Below are positions 39,640 to 52,044 of a stretch of DNA of 64,000 nt, in pieces. Position 1 is the stretch's first letter. Each line of letters begins with the position of its first letter. Location of the stretch: the NCBI GenBank assembly GCA_026122225.1, contig JANEZZ010001905.1, positions 1,922,001-1,986,000 on the forward strand. Direction: 5' to 3'. This stretch comes from Heloderma charlesbogerti. Taxonomy: Eukaryota > Chordata > Lepidosauria > Squamata > Helodermatidae. Position numbers and translations under genes: made by a program. The notes under the pieces are model-generated. The model did not search any database. It worked only from the letters and a program-made list of their open reading frames with translations, and had not been told where the DNA came from.

Positions 39640-39860
39640 TACATCTATGAATGGCTCCTAACTATGATGACAGGATAGCACCTCTGTGCCAGAGGTAGGC
39701 AGTATGCCTCTGCAGAGCAGAAGGCCATCATGTCCCTGACCTGCCTGTAGGTTTCCTGGCAGCATCTGTCTGGAAGCAGGATACTGGTCAAGGCCACCCC
39801 TTCCATTAGACAGAGTGGCCAATGGTGGGGAGATGGCAGAAAGGGGCTGTAGGAGAGAGG
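39640..39860 (+). mobile_element. possible CR1-like LINE 3' end fragment
   Basis: GGCAGTATGCCTCTGCAGAG and GGAAGCAGGATACTGGTC resemble 3' ends at 45716-45998. Diverged. Confidence 0.45.
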
Positions 39861-39902
39861 TGTGTCCCACAGCACCCCCCTTGCTTCCAAAGCTAGCTTG
39901 AT

Positions 39903-40062
39903 GCCTTCAGGGGCAGTTCAGGGCACAGTCCCATCACCGGTATTGAAGACCAACTCGACTACCAGTCCAGCTGGCTTTTGTACATGGAATGGGAGGGGCA
40001 CCATCTTGTTCTTTGCCTCAGGCAGCAAAATGCTTTGGGCCACCTCTGTAATATGGACCATT
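39903..40062 (+). repeat. interspersed repeat, family unidentified
   Basis: CCCATCACCGGTATTGAAGAC, TACATGGAATGGGAGGGGCACC and CTTTGCCTCAGGCAGCAAAATG match 27431 and 35014. Confidence 0.55.
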
Positions 40063-41463
40063 GTTCTGATTCAGCAGGACACTTTTTATGAGGGAAAGAG
40101 TGCAGCCTACCTCTGGAGCTTCAAAAAGTTAGCATTAAGAAGTTTAGGCAAACCCGCTGAACTTACAGCTATGAACAGGTAATAGCCAGGATAGCTAAAT
40201 GGAGCTTCCAGGTTTGGAGGCAGTCTAGCTTAGAATACGAGCTGCTGGTAAAACAAACATCGGGGAGCGCTCCTGCCTCCATGCTCTGCTGGCTTTCTCG
40301 AAGCAGCTGGCTGAGCACTATTGGAAACAGGATGCTATCCTAGAAGGAATGTTGGTTTGATCCAGTCGGGAGGGCATTTTTCAGTATTCTTTTGAAGTTC
40401 TAATTAGGCTCAGATTAATTTCTGGAGAGACAAACAAGTTTGACTGGGAGACAGGAGCTCCCTCTCCTTGATCTTCCTCATCTGAATATCTGTTCCCTTC
40501 CCACACACCAACAGGACGCCAACACTCTTCATTCCTTCTCCAAGCATCCAAGGGCGCCTCCTGTTTTCAAGTAAAAATGTCTCTTTTTTTGCCACCATGG
40601 CAATTTTGGTGGCAAATTCAGTGGCAGCGGGGGGCAGGGGTGTGCCCCTCTGACCCACAGAAGTTGACCACTCCCTGATTTAGATGGTTGGTGTAAAAGG
40701 TGTGCATCTGAGGCTGATGGAGATGCTGAATAGATGCGTGTGTGTCTGTGGGCGTGTGTGTGTGGCTTCCATCGTACCAGCACTACAAAATACATCTGTA
40801 TGACAGTTCTTGCTGCAACTTGTAAAGCTGCAATCTCATAACGTTTGTGGCTGTAAATATTATAAACGGTGGAAAAAGGAGACAGTGATTACATTTTAAA
40901 ATGAAACAAAATGGGAGCTGCTTGTCTTGGCTGCTATTTCTTCTTTGATCTTCCCCAGAACTGCTTTGCTCTATTCAGCCACTCATGGAATATTTTGGCG
41001 CCTGTCATTAAATAAAGAAAAACTGATGGCGCGACTGCAAGCAGGCGACGCAATTAGCGTCACGTGTAGTTAGGCGCACGCCACACTGAATTCAGAGGGA
41101 GTCGTACCCCTCCGTGGAAAACGCGGCGGCTCAGATTGCAAGGTTCTTTTATGTAAACAAGGGACTGAATTAGTGGTCATATCAGGAGAACAGGAGCAGC
41201 AAAAAGGCAGCGGAGAGCGTGGTTTGTGGTTGCACAGAGGAAGTAATGAAAAGAGAATCTGGAAAGGTTCTCTTTCACCCCCAACCCAACTTTAGCTCAC
41301 TTCTAGCAGAAGTATTAGTTTGGTTCTAACCGTGGAATGTCAGCGAATAAATCAAGTTTGTCGATTTTAAAGAAACAGAGCATTTGAGTAGTGAAGCCAC
41401 CTTGCTGGGAATCGAGAAGATGAAGCTGGATTAATTGCCTTACTCCTTGAAGATGGTGAAAGT
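40063..41463. other. no recognised gene; 40900-41110 possibly conserved non-coding
   Basis: Unique-looking DNA. 40980-41100 has several CpG-containing motifs (TTTTGGCGCC, GCGTCACGTG) in an otherwise A+T-rich context. No open frame or splice pattern I trust. Confidence 0.3.
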
Positions 41464-41725
41464 TAGGGTGGCCATGCACCCACTTTTACAGAGGACTGTC
41501 CTGGACAGCAGACTGAATAGACAGACACACAGGCCCTCTAGTCACGGTCTTCTCCACTATGGTGAGATGCACTGTACTTCTACTTAAATTATATTATCTC
41601 TAAATTGGCACCTATACATATAAAGGACCATATGCAAATTTTATGCAAATTGCTGTCCTCTTTTTCCTCCTTTTTGCTGCTGCATTTCCTATTTTTTGGT
41701 GATCCTTAAGTGGCCACCCTAAGTG
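41464..41725. repeat. interspersed repeat with GGTGGCC inverted ends, copy 1
   Basis: Begins TTAGGGTGGCCA and ends TGGCCACCCTAA. Contains CAGAGGACTGTCCT and ATATGCAAATTTTATGCAAAT. The termini make it a DNA transposon; the superfamily is not resolved. Confidence 0.65.
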
Positions 41726-42845
41726 TTTCCTCTCCTACCAACCTGCCAGTGTGTTAAGATCCCCAGATGAGGCTGTTCTCCAAGTACCATCATTTAGCAG
41801 AGTGTAGAAAAGGAGAGGACCTATTCAGTGGTGACTCCCTGCCTGACTGCAGCATTCTCCCTAGGGACATTCTTGGCATCAGCTTTGCAATCCTTTTGGT
41901 GCCAAGGCATTTTTATCCAGGAGTTCTTAAATTGGCTTTATTGCCTCTGCTGTCATGATGAGTTTTATGGTTTTGTTGCCTCTCAGTTGCATTGCTATAA
42001 AAAGGATGATGTGATATGCTGTGTTGTTTTTCTTGTGTTGTATTTTTTATTACTGTACACCATACTGGAATCCATCAGGATGGAGGGCAGTCTATGGATT
42101 TGTAATATAGATAAATATCTTCAGCTCTGTTGGCAAGACAGAAACATTTAAGGAACCTTGAATCCATCCAGCGGGGGGGGGGGGGAGAGATGTTCCTGAG
42201 ACAAGAGGCCTGTGCAATCTTTTCAGTTCACTTTGTGTGATAAGCATCAGGAATGCTGTTGGGTAACTAGTGGTAGGCCCTGTGCTTTCTGCAAGCCTCC
42301 AGCCATGTTGGCTGGAATGCGTGCATCGTGGCCTGTGAGCATAGGGTTCTATGATGTGATCCACGCTGCCCTTTTTTGCAGTGTACAGATTGTACAGTAT
42401 ACAAAGAACTGAGCTGAATTTTTGCATAGGGCTGAAAGGAAGTCCACCCACAACATGGATCAAATCAAAGTTAGAGTCTTCTCTTTCGTTTCTTCCTCTC
42501 AACAGGGCGAGCTGTTGACAGCTGTGTTTGGACTGTTCTGCACCGAGTAACCAGAGAGTGGAAAGGGAGGAGAACTTTTGGTTAGTTCGGCTGCCTTGTA
42601 TGGCACAGCCCAGTTCTGAACAAGCCACCAAATATTGGGAGGGAGAGCGAGAAGGCTTGTCATGGCTTGCCAGGAAACACAGCCAGGCAGCTGTGGGATG
42701 AGGCCTGGGCGACAGGCAGCAGACAGCAACTGGAGGAAGTGACGGTCATTTGACTTTGTTTGGTTCCTCACCAAGGATTTCAAGGGGGGCATCTGCATCA
42801 CCAAAGCTTGTCCTGCCTCCATCCAATGCTGGGTGAGAAATACAG
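41726..42845. other. no recognised gene; short G-run
   Basis: Only a poly-G tract at 42171-42185 stands out. The minus-strand frame 42092-42631 has no family motif. Confidence 0.4.
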
Positions 42846-43196
42846 TGGCCACCCTATCGCCAAAACAGAGGAATGGCTTCAGCACAAAAAGAGGACACAT
42901 AATTGAATAACAGTTGCATATGCACGTTTATATGTATAGGTGCATGTTTAGAAATAATAATTATAATTTAAATAGAAATGCAATGTATCTCACACTAGTT
43001 GGGAAGATAGTGACCAGGTGACTTGTGTGCCTGCCCAGTATCCTCACTGTGAATAGGCAACTTCGAGGCCCCTGCTGATCTCCTTTCTGGACAGGCCATC
43101 AAACAGAGGACACCTTCAGATACAGGGCTACCCTTTTCCAGCTCTCCAAAACAGAGGACTTTCCTCTGTAAGGCAGAACACCCGGCTACCTCAGAG
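42846..43196. repeat. interspersed repeat with GGTGGCC ends, copy 2
   Basis: CAGTGGCCACCCTAT, then ATATGCACGTTTATATGTATAG, TCTCACACTAG and CCTCTGTAAGGCAGAACACCC. Confidence 0.65.
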
Positions 43197-43749
43197 GAAT
43201 GTCTTACTTAGAAGGCATGGCCAGGGGAAGGATGTCTGAACCCCCGCAGAACCACATTCTGGGGCTCTGTGCTCCTTTGCCCCATCCTGTCCTGCTGCTC
43301 CTTTCCTGCAGTTTTTCTGCAGTGCAGACAGGTCATTTCTGACCCTATTTGCGAGGTTAATGAATCTTAGAGGGGTGGTTGATGCTTTTTCTGTATGTAC
43401 ACCTGAAATATTTTAAGCATATTCCTCAAGACATAAAATGTAACAAGCGTGTTTTCAGCTGAATACAGATGTACTCACCAGGAAGCTAAAGCAGGCAGAC
43501 ACAGTAACAGACTTGCATGTGCCCCATGCAGAGCGTAAAAGAGCCCTTTCGGTGGCTGATCTGCTTGGCAAATGTACAGACGTTGGTATAAATGTGCATC
43601 TTGTCGAATGGGTGCATTATTCGAACTAGGAGCTTGGACATGGAGGATAGTCCCAGTAGCTAAGTGGACCCTGTGTTCAGTCATTATATACTTTTGAATA
43701 CTATTCTCTGGGGCAGGGGGTAGGGGTTGGGGACGGTGGAGGACAGTAG

Positions 43750-43983
43750 TTTTTTTTTTAAAAAAACATTTATTATTACAGTTCTATCCCACCATTTTTT
43801 CTCTCACAAGGAACCCAAGATGGCTCATGTAGTCTCCCTCCTCCTCTCCATATTATCCTCACAACAACCCTGTGAGGTAGGTTCGGCTGAGAGTCAGTGA
43901 GTGGCCCAAAGTCACCCAGGGAGCTTCTTGGTTGAGTGGGGACAAGAACCTGGACCTCCCAAGCCCCAGTCCAGCACTGTCAC
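43750..43983 (-). mobile_element. CORE-type (MIR-like) SINE, antisense
   Basis: ATCCTCACAACAACCCTGTGAGG and GGCCCAAAGTCACCCAGGG match the copy at 31024. The tRNA-like head is at the right. Confidence 0.82.
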
Positions 43984-44106
43984 CGCAACCCCACAGTTGC
44001 CTTCATGCTCAGCTTCTGGACTTCCAGGAAGCATCTGGTTGGCCATTGTGGGAAGAAAGCAGCTAGACTAGACAGACGTAGCGGGACTCCTATCATATTC
44101 TTCTGA

Positions 44107-44232
44107 GCGCTCCTCTGAACATAGCCTATCCTAGGCTTCCCCAACCAGGTGCCAATCCCATCACCCTCAGCCAGCATGGCCACTGGCCACATGGGCTGGG
44201 GATAGTGGAAGCTGTAGTCGCACACGCCTTCA
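44107..44232. mobile_element. palindromic MITE, diverged
   Basis: AGGCTTCCCCAACCAGGTGCC, then CAGCCAGCATGGCCACTGGCC; same family as 26866 but only partly palindromic. Confidence 0.5.
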
Positions 44233-44525
44233 GGAAGACTGGCTGATCTCCTAATCCAGGCTGGCAGGTTTTCAGTCCCAGTTTTCTAACGATAGGGCAG
44301 GAGGGTGACATTCCTGCGAGGGAGATGATCCTAGGAGGCACTTCACTCCCAGTTGCAGGGCAGGGCTAAGTTCAGGGTAGGTCCAGGTAGGCGGAGCCCA
44401 CCCACCGCTCCTGCCAGAAAAAGATGTACCTTGTAACCACAGAAGAAACCAGCATGTCATTCCTTTTCCTCCCTCTGTGCTTTCTACGTTTTCTTGTGCT
44501 ATTGTGCTTGCACGTTTCTGTTGGG

Positions 44526-45290
44526 GCGGCCACTTACGTATCACCGAAAAAGAGGACACTGCTTTGCATAACATTTGCATGTGCTGGTATATATGTATAG
44601 GTGAAAATGTAGAACTAATCACTCCATTTTAGGTAGAAATGCAAGACTGTAGTGGGGACAGCTCTGACGAGGCAACCAGTGCACCTGCTCGGACCGCTGT
44701 CCAGTGTGAATGGGCAGCTTCGAGGCCCTGCTCTGCTTTGCCTTCTGACGGTCCTTGATGTCTAAACTGGACTTGGATAGGGATGTATGAGAGTTTCTTT
44801 TCAGTCTGAAAATCACTCAAAAATGCCCTGTTTGCGATCCCCAGCACGAATGGGAACGGGAGCACATTCCTCCAAAAATGTTCGCCAATTCCTGAACCTG
44901 CCTTTGTGTGCACAGAACAACGTGCAACTTCCTCAAACCGCACAGCTTCCTCACAATGCACACATTTTCAATCACCCATGCTTTATGGGAGAAATTTATG
45001 CAATGTTGGAAATTTGCACAGATTTGGGAATTGCATGCTCAGCTGTCACATTCAATAGCTGTTCACTTTGCACGATTTTCTGGTGATGGCAAAATGAGTG
45101 GCAATTGCAGACATGAGCACAAATCGTGGAGAGACGAGCAGTGAACGGATGTTCTGAGAATTTTGGCGAGCTCAAACATCACTCATTCATCCATCCCTAG
45201 GACTGGATAGACCTCAAATAGAGGACACCTTCAAACAGAGGACTGTCCTCTGGCAGCTCTTCAAATTGTCCTCTGTAAAGCAGGACACCC
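44526..45290. repeat. interspersed repeat with GGTGGCC ends, copy 3, split by a hAT-like insertion
   Basis: 44526-44777 and 45200-45290 are the two parts (GGCGGCCACTTACG...; ...CCTCTGTAAAGCAGGACACCC). Confidence 0.6.
44778..45199. mobile_element. hAT-like element, TAGGGATG...CATCCCTA termini
   Basis: Termini TAGGGATGTATGAGAGTTTC and CATCCATCCCTA. The interior is A+T-rich with ATGCACA motifs and unlike copies A-K. The target duplication is ambiguous because the host repeat contains GGACTTGGACTGGA. Confidence 0.55.
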
Positions 45291-45715
45291 TATTTTCTTG
45301 CATGTTTTTCTCTATCTCAGGGTTGTGTGGGGGGCTGCTTCTTCCATCCCAATTTTTTTTCCACTCCTACCCCACCGTTAAGATGTTCTGGAGCCAGGTG
45401 TGGATGTCAAGATGAAGACTGGAGAGTCAGTATGCACTATATTCAGCTGTTTCTTTCTTTTCCAACATTTATTACAGGTTATTTATTACAGGTTCTGAAT
45501 TATTTCAAGAATTCAGAAATAACTTTTTTTTTTTACACATATATTTTCTTGGCAAGTTTGGCATTTTCTGCCAAACACAGCTTTTTATGTTGGACGTGGC
45601 AACTTTGTTTTATTGTATTGTAATTGCCATTTTTAAAGAAGTATATAGCAGTTAGGCCCAACATGGCAAACGATATCCTGATTATTTGTTAAAGTCAGCA
45701 TGTGACCACAAGCCG

Positions 45716-45998
45716 TAGTGATGGCCACCGATTTGTATGGCTTTAAAAGCAGGGTAGACAAATTCCTGGAGAAGGCTATCAATGGTTGCTAGTCCTGATG
45801 GCTGTATGCTGCCTCCAGGATCAGAGGCAGTATGCCTCTCTACACCAGTTGCTGAGGCACATGGGTGGGAGGGTGCTTTTGCACTCTTGTCCTGCTTGTG
45901 GGTTCCTGGTCAACAGCTGGTTGGCCACTGTGTGAACAGAATGCTGGACTGGATGGACCCTGGGTCTGATCCAGCAGGGCTCTTCTGATGTTCTTAGA
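45716..45998 (+). mobile_element. CR1-like LINE 3' end
   Basis: GTGATGGCCACCGATTTG, then GAATGCTGGACTGGATGGACC and TGATCCAGCAGGGCTCTTC: the LINE 3' end inverted at 36595. Confidence 0.75.
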
Positions 45999-46329
45999 TA
46001 CACCCAACACATGCTTTTAATAAATTAAAAAGATAGTTTTAACCTTTCAATTTCATTTTTCAAATTATTCTTCTTCCAAGCTGAAGATTGTATTCCAAGC
46101 CTTCACTCTCTGGATGGGGAGGGGCTGCCCCCCCCCCGGAGGCAATGAGTTCTTTGGAAGAGCTGGTGCAGATGGATCTGTGCGTTCAAAAGCCTTCCCT
46201 GCCTGAGCAGGACAGAAGAGCTACAATGAAAGTTCAGGCCATTGTTTTTTCTGTTCTGCATGCCAACTTTCCTCACCACGTCATGCTACCAAAGCTCATG
46301 GCACAAGACGTGTGTTAGTCTTTTGAAAT

Positions 46330-47060
46330 GTCATTGCTGGACTCTGATGTTGTTGTTGTTTTAATTAAAGATTTCACTAGAACCATGTCACTGCTTTATC
46401 AAAATGACCCAGAAATTACAATTGGTGCAGAATGCCACTTCCGGGATGCTAAAAGGGACAGCTGTCAGAAATTATGCAATACTGATCCTGGAAGAGCTGT
46501 ATTGGTTGCCTACTGTTTCTGGACCAAACTAAAGGTGCAGGTATTGACCTACAAAGCCCTGAAAGACTTGGGGCCCAGGTATCAGAAGGAACAACACCTT
46601 TCCTTGTATGAGCCTGCCATGCCCTTCGATCTGGGGAAGTGGCCCGTCTCCTCCCACCACTAGGGGAAGTACATTGAGTGGTGACATGAGATAGGGCCTT
46701 CTCTGTTATGGCTCCCTGACTCTTGAATGTCATCCCCCAAGAGGTACACATGGCACCAATTATACTGGAGTATCAGCTAAGCGAAGACCTACTTGTTTGC
46801 CTGCATATTTATTAGTGGTCAATGAATATGCCTGGATCTCTGTTGTCTATTTGTTTCTCTCTGCCAATTATTATTGGTTTTCTTAGATCATATATACACA
46901 TACACATACATATACAGACAGACAGACAGACAGACAATTTTACTGTTTGAATATTGTTATCTGCCCTGGGATTTTTATGAAGGGTGGGATAGAAATAGAA
47001 AAAAATATTTATTTTAAAAGAAATAAAATCATAAAATGTTGTAATAAATATGGTTAACAA
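46330..47060 (+). mobile_element. L2-like LINE 3' part, diverged
   Basis: Plus strand retains KVQVLTYKALKDLGPRYQKEQ and a following LSLYEPA stretch, C-terminal motifs of L2/CR1-group reverse transcriptases, then ATGGCTCCCTGACTCTTGAATG and an A-rich 3' end with GGGTGGGATAGAAATAG. A (CAGA)n tract lies at 46916-46936. Frames are broken. Confidence 0.7.
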
Positions 47061-47254
47061 ACTTGAAATGCATGCAGCTTCTATGCGGGTTGCATCTAAA
47101 TCATGCAGGGGAGCTTACATGAGTAGAGCAGATGACCACTCTCCAACACATGGGGGAAGATGGAGCTGAGCACCGGCGATGCCATGGTGGTGGTAGGGCC
47201 AACAGGTGCAGCCCTGCTCTTCCTCCTGTGTGAGATGAATCGCATGGGGGCAAG

Positions 47255-47372
47255 ACAGAGAATGCTTGAAAAGGACTTATTACAACTGGTGAATTGGATG
47301 CTCCACTTTTGTTAATGCAGCCTAAGAATTTATTAGCCTTTTGTGCAGCTGTATCACACGGCTGCCTCATTT
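47255..47372 (-). mobile_element. CR1 LINE fragment, antisense
   Basis: Minus strand QPCDTAAQKANKFLGCINKSG aligns with [18 protein letters not shown] of the CR1 copies. Confidence 0.75.
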
Positions 47373-48469
47373 ACAATGTGGACATGCATCCTTTAGGGCG
47401 CAAAAACAGAACGCAGTGTGTCCCCAAGGAGAATCAGCCTCAGTGGCTTAAAACATCCATGCTTGATTTTAGAATGCCAGTCACAGGTGAGAATTTTGCT
47501 GCCAATCAGATTCAGAACTGAAGCCGCTCACTGTTCCTACAGGATGCTGGAGCTGTGATGACCTGGATTACATCTGGTCACTGATTAAAGAATCAAGCAC
47601 AGATTTTATTTTTTGTAGGCCTAAAAACTCTGATCCCTTTTCTTCACCTGAAGATGCCAAATAGATATGGAACGTCAGCTGTGTAAAGAGTGCCCCTTGC
47701 TCATGAGCAACAGCGGCTCCTCGTGCAATCTCACATTTTCTTGTTTTGCAATTTCTTGATAGGACCCAGAGACAATGGGAGTCCATTTTGCTTCTCGTGC
47801 CTTTATTTTCACAAACCCTGAGAAAATACAAACGTGAATGGCAAAATTTTCTGGGGAAATGCATGAAGGTTTATAAAATAAAATAAAATAAGGAATTGTT
47901 TTGGGAGATGGATTTTGCAAGGTCTAGAACTTAGGAGGCTGTGTCTCCACATCTCAGTGCCTCAGTGAGGGACACACAGAAATCTAGGGCAAGAAGATAA
48001 ATGGGCTTGAAATGTCTGGCAAGAGACACACTGCAGCTGAAAAGTTTCCACATATGGGAATCATGAACTCAAAACAACTTGGACACACAGGCAAAACTCT
48101 AGCTACATGTGACGATTGCAACATCCAACCCTGAAAAGCCAAGGCAGGAGATAAGGCGATGGGGGCAACCTAGGTATGTGTCCTCCTTGCCCTGGAATGG
48201 AGCTCGCTACACATTTCCTATGAGTGTAATAAACAAACTTTGTTCCGGGGAACCCTGCTGTTCCTCAGAAGCATATGGGGGGACTCCACACTGAGAAGCT
48301 CAGTTATTCTGAAGTGCTCTGAGGACCATTTGCCCATCACTTCTGATCTTTCTCCTCCTTACTCAACAGCTGGGAATGCTGTGGGTGTTCTGGGGTGCAC
48401 ACTCAGGTCATGTAATAGAATAATAAGGTCCAACAGAAGGGGTCACTTTATACCCTAGAACAGGGGAGG
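47373..48469. other. no recognised feature
   Basis: About 1.1 kb with no gene or repeat recognised. Confidence 0.4.
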
Positions 48470-48565
48470 GCAGAAGGTAGATCTCCAGGAGTTTGGGACT
48501 CCCAGAAGCCCTGCCAGCATGGTCAATGGTCAGGAATGCTGGGAGTTGATGTCCAAAACACCTGA
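48470..48565. mobile_element. palindromic MITE, diverged
   Basis: TAGATCTCCAGGAGTTTGGGAC mirrored by GGGAGTTGATGTCCAAAACACC; same family as 26866. Confidence 0.55.
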
Positions 48566-48747
48566 AAAAGATATCTACTTTTCAACCACTCCTCCTCTGG
48601 AAGATGCTCCTCTCCCCGTACTCCTCTGCAGTGTGTAGGACAATATTCTTTAGCTGACAACTTGTTGTGGAAAGATTCCCTGGGGGTAAAAAGTTGCAAA
48701 GCCTGGTATTGTTTATTCATTTTATTTCCAAGAATATCTCACCGGTT

Positions 48748-48882
48748 TTAGAAATATACGAACCTGCCTTGTACAAGGTCAGACTATGGCCGTGCAGGGT
48801 CTCAGGCAGAAAGAGGCATTTCCCACGATGTCCTACCTGACCCTTTTAACTGGAGATGCCAAGGAATGAACTGGAGGCCTTT
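48748..48882 (-). mobile_element. tRNA(Ala)-derived SINE, partial, antisense
   Basis: GAACCTGCCTTGTACAAGGTC and GGTCTCAGGCAGAAAGAGGC; tRNA-like head mostly lost. Confidence 0.6.
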
Positions 48883-49589
48883 TAAACTGGAAAGATGGTT
48901 CATAACAGACTATATCTATAAAAGAAGTTGGAGACAGTCCCCAAGCAGCTCTAGCCTCACAGGATCAGCAACGAAACATGATACAAACGACAGCAAAAAT
49001 ATCACACACCAAGGTCAAAAACACATCTCAAAACAAAAGTAGCAGGAAGAAGCCCAAAACTTGCCAGAACAACCACAGTTTCACTGCTCGTGGTACGGCA
49101 GGCAGAGATTGCCCCAGGAGGGCTTATTTGGGAAGGCATCTCACAGACTCAAGGCCACAACCCCAAAGAGGGGGGAGCCCACTTTCGTCGCGGAAGCCAG
49201 GGCATCGGTGGGAGGCTGCGATCCATTATGAGCCTAGAAGGCTCAGACATCTTTGGATGTGGGGCGAAGCTGGCACTACTCCCCCCCCCCGCCTAAGGCA
49301 GGAAGTGAATTGAGAACATGAAAAAAGGATTCTGATCTGTCAGTCTCAATTCTTGTATGTAGCTCATCTTCACTGTGGAGAGGTCAGAGCGTATCTGTCC
49401 TGGGAGTTTTCTGCACCTGAGTGAATAATCATTTTTTTAAAAGCTGCATGAAACACTCCCCAGACTGTCGCTATGGCGAAGGAGCAGAATTACACGTGAG
49501 CAAAGCCTGGGTGCATGACGTCTGGAAGGAGACTGCACCACAGAGATACCTTCAGGAGCTCCTTGTTCGGTTGGTTTTGGAGTGTCTAC
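48883..49589. other. no recognised feature
   Basis: Nothing recognised; frames around 48978-49313 are low-complexity. Confidence 0.4.
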
Positions 49590-49805
49590 TTATCATCCAT
49601 CTGTCAATCTATCTGTCAGTCATATTTGTAAGCTACTCTTCTTCCAGAGAGCTCAGGGTGGTGTCTGAGTGCGTTATCTCATTCCATCCTGACAACAACC
49701 CTGTGAGGTAGGTTAGGCTGGGGGAGGGTGCCTGGCCCAAGATCACCCATTAAGCTTTGTCACACAGTGGCGATTGGAATCCAGGTCTCCCTGGCCTTAG
49801 TCCAA
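49590..49805 (-). mobile_element. CORE-type (MIR-like) SINE, antisense
   Basis: CCTGACAACAACCCTGTGAGG, GGCCCAAGATCACCCATTAAG and a degenerate tRNA-like head. Confidence 0.78.
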
Positions 49806-50055
49806 ATGTCCAACCTGGCGTTCTTCAAATGTGCTGGACTGCGACGTCCATCGTTCCCATCTAGCATTCCCATCGACGAGAGTGGCTCTCCAGCCTACTT
49901 GGAGGGCATCTCACAACCACCTCTCCACACAGCGTGGCTGTGGGAAAATGCCCCAGTCTGTGTCCAAGTGCTTTGGGGACAATGTAATGGCTGTCTGCTG
50001 AACGCCCCTCCAAGCCGAATGCAGCACTTGCGCTGCCAAGGCAGAAAACTGGTGT

Positions 50056-50745
50056 GGGTTTAGGGTAGCCACTGATGCATGGCCTCCAAAGAGGAAATGC
50101 ATCACTCCCCCAAAAAGAGGGCAAAAGAGAGGATTCATTTGCATATGCTGATTTTTATGTAGAGATGCAACTTTAGAGATAATGAGTATAATTAAAATAG
50201 AGGTACAATCATCTCACCATAGTTGGGGAGCCTGTGACCAGGTGAACTGTGGCCCAGTCTGCGGGCACCTTCAAAGCCCCTGTGCTCCCTCCTTTCTTTC
50301 AGTTCCTTATCTTTCAGCTATGTATGTATGAGGATTTCATTTCAGTTTGCAAATCACTCAAGAATGCCCCCTTGCCAACCCAAAACTCACACAGGAGCAG
50401 ATGTCCTCCAAAATTGTTTGGAAATTCCCGAATGTGCATTCGCAAAATGTGCACTGAAAAAATGCACAACTTTCTCAACATGCATAACTGTCCTGAATGC
50501 GCAACTGTTAAAACAATGTTAACTTTTGAAAAATGCACAACTTTTTCCATTAGAACAAATGGAAAACGAGGTTGCAAACAAGAAGGGGAGCCAGCCGAAC
50601 TGAGCTTTGAAGTGAAGTTCAGAAAATTTCAGCAACCTTGAGCATTCCTGGTTCTCCCATCTCTACTTTAAACTGGCCTTGGACTGGACAGCCCTTCAAA
50701 TAGAGGACTGTCCTCTGTAAAATAGGACACTTAGCCACTCTCTGC
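50056..50745. repeat. interspersed repeat with GGTGGCC ends, copy 4, split by a hAT-like insertion
   Basis: 50056-50318 (TAGGGTAGCCACTGATGC...) and 50666-50745 (...CTCTGTAAAATAGGACACTTAGCC). Confidence 0.6.
50319..50665. mobile_element. hAT-like element, related to 44778-45199
   Basis: TATGTATGTATGAGGATTTC...CCCATCTCTA; flanking 8-mers CTTTCAGC and CTTTAAAC match at 6 of 8. Interior AAATGCACAACTTT repeats as in 44778-45199. Confidence 0.5.
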
Positions 50746-50865
50746 CAGAGTGCATGATTTCCTCATGGACTCTTCACATTGAGGTGCTTGTGGGGAGAGA
50801 CACTGAGTCAAAGGCCTAGTTCTCGCTGAAGTGGTCACCTTGTACTGGGCTGTACCACCTGAGAC

Positions 50866-50912
<47 letters not shown>

Positions 50913-51734
50913 TGCCATCCCATCAGCTGAGGCCCCTTTGGCCATCTGATGTGGTACAGCCCTCAACACAACTTTATCACCGTGGTGAGAAGGGCACCCA
51001 ACAGACTTTTGTGACCAGAACACTATTAATGAGCTGAGAGTCCCTGGCCAGAGTTGTGAACTAATGGCACACCCTTTTAAGCCAGAGAGAATGAAAAGGG
51101 AGTACAATTTACCACCTGGAAACAGAAAGGCCTTGCTAATAGATTTCCTGCATGGAGGCACCAACCGGCCAGCATTGCCCACCACAGCAAATCTGAAAAA
51201 TCAGATCTCAAAGGGGAGGCTACTTGGTACCCGTTGTGCCTGGCCACAGAGAGACAGGCTGGAGCAAGCAGCCGGGATGGTTGCATTTTAATAGTTCCCT
51301 TGGCAAACAGCTCCAAACATTTGGGGAGATGTTTTGGAAAAACACAGGGTTTTTCTTTTTTTCTTTTAAAGAGTAATAAAAACATATCTTTGATTTGTAT
51401 GGTGGTTATGTTCTTCATAAAAATTCTGCTGGTCCTCAGAGAGTGGGGAGGACGAAGCTGTTCTCACAGTTCCACCACCCCTACTTTATAACTCTTCCCA
51501 CTCATAAATTTGCAGATAATTAGTATTTTCTGGTCTTCAATGGCAAATTGGAAAGGACTTTCCTGAAACCTTCTCAGCCTCCAAACATCCGAACAGCCAG
51601 TTGGGGAGGGGGGGGTCTTCTCCCCCCCCCCAAATGTGGCATGGGACATTTCCAGAACCACCACAGAAGTGTTTCCAAGTTTGGCTTTGTGTGTGCCTCA
51701 AACTCAGGGCACAAAACCCACCGCCAAGTCCACC
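50746..51734. other. no recognised gene; contains the (TTTC)n tract
   Basis: Apart from the microsatellite nothing is recognised. Confidence 0.4.
50868..50912 (+). repeat. (TTTC)n microsatellite
   Basis: About eleven uninterrupted TTTC units. Confidence 0.97.
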
Positions 51735-52044
51735 CATGAAGTGGCAAAGAAGAGGACAAAACAAAAATATTGAGTTGCGTAAAATTTGCATATGGTAAAT
51801 CTACATGTATAGATGGAAATTTAGAAATTATTGTAATTTAAACAGAAATGTGGCACATCTCACCATAGCATAGGTACCTATGAACCGTGCTCACTCTGTG
51901 TCCAGGTGCTGTTGATGGGCAACTTCAAGGCCCTTTCGCTCTTCCTTCTAATGGTTCTTCGTCTTGATCCTGGACTTGGACTGGACAACCCTTCAAATCG
52001 AGGACTGTCCTCTGTAAAAGAGGACACTTGGCCACCTTAGGCCC
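51735..52044. repeat. interspersed repeat with GGTGGCC ends, copy 5
   Basis: GTGGCAAAGAAGAGGACAAAAC, TTTGCATATGGTAAATCTACATG and GTAAAAGAGGACACTTGGCCACC. Confidence 0.65.

Noticed and set aside
44778..45199. Membership of the A-K hAT family
   Set aside because: The TAGGGATG/CATCCCTA ends match, but the interior and subterminal sequence do not, and the duplication is ambiguous; listed only as hAT-like.
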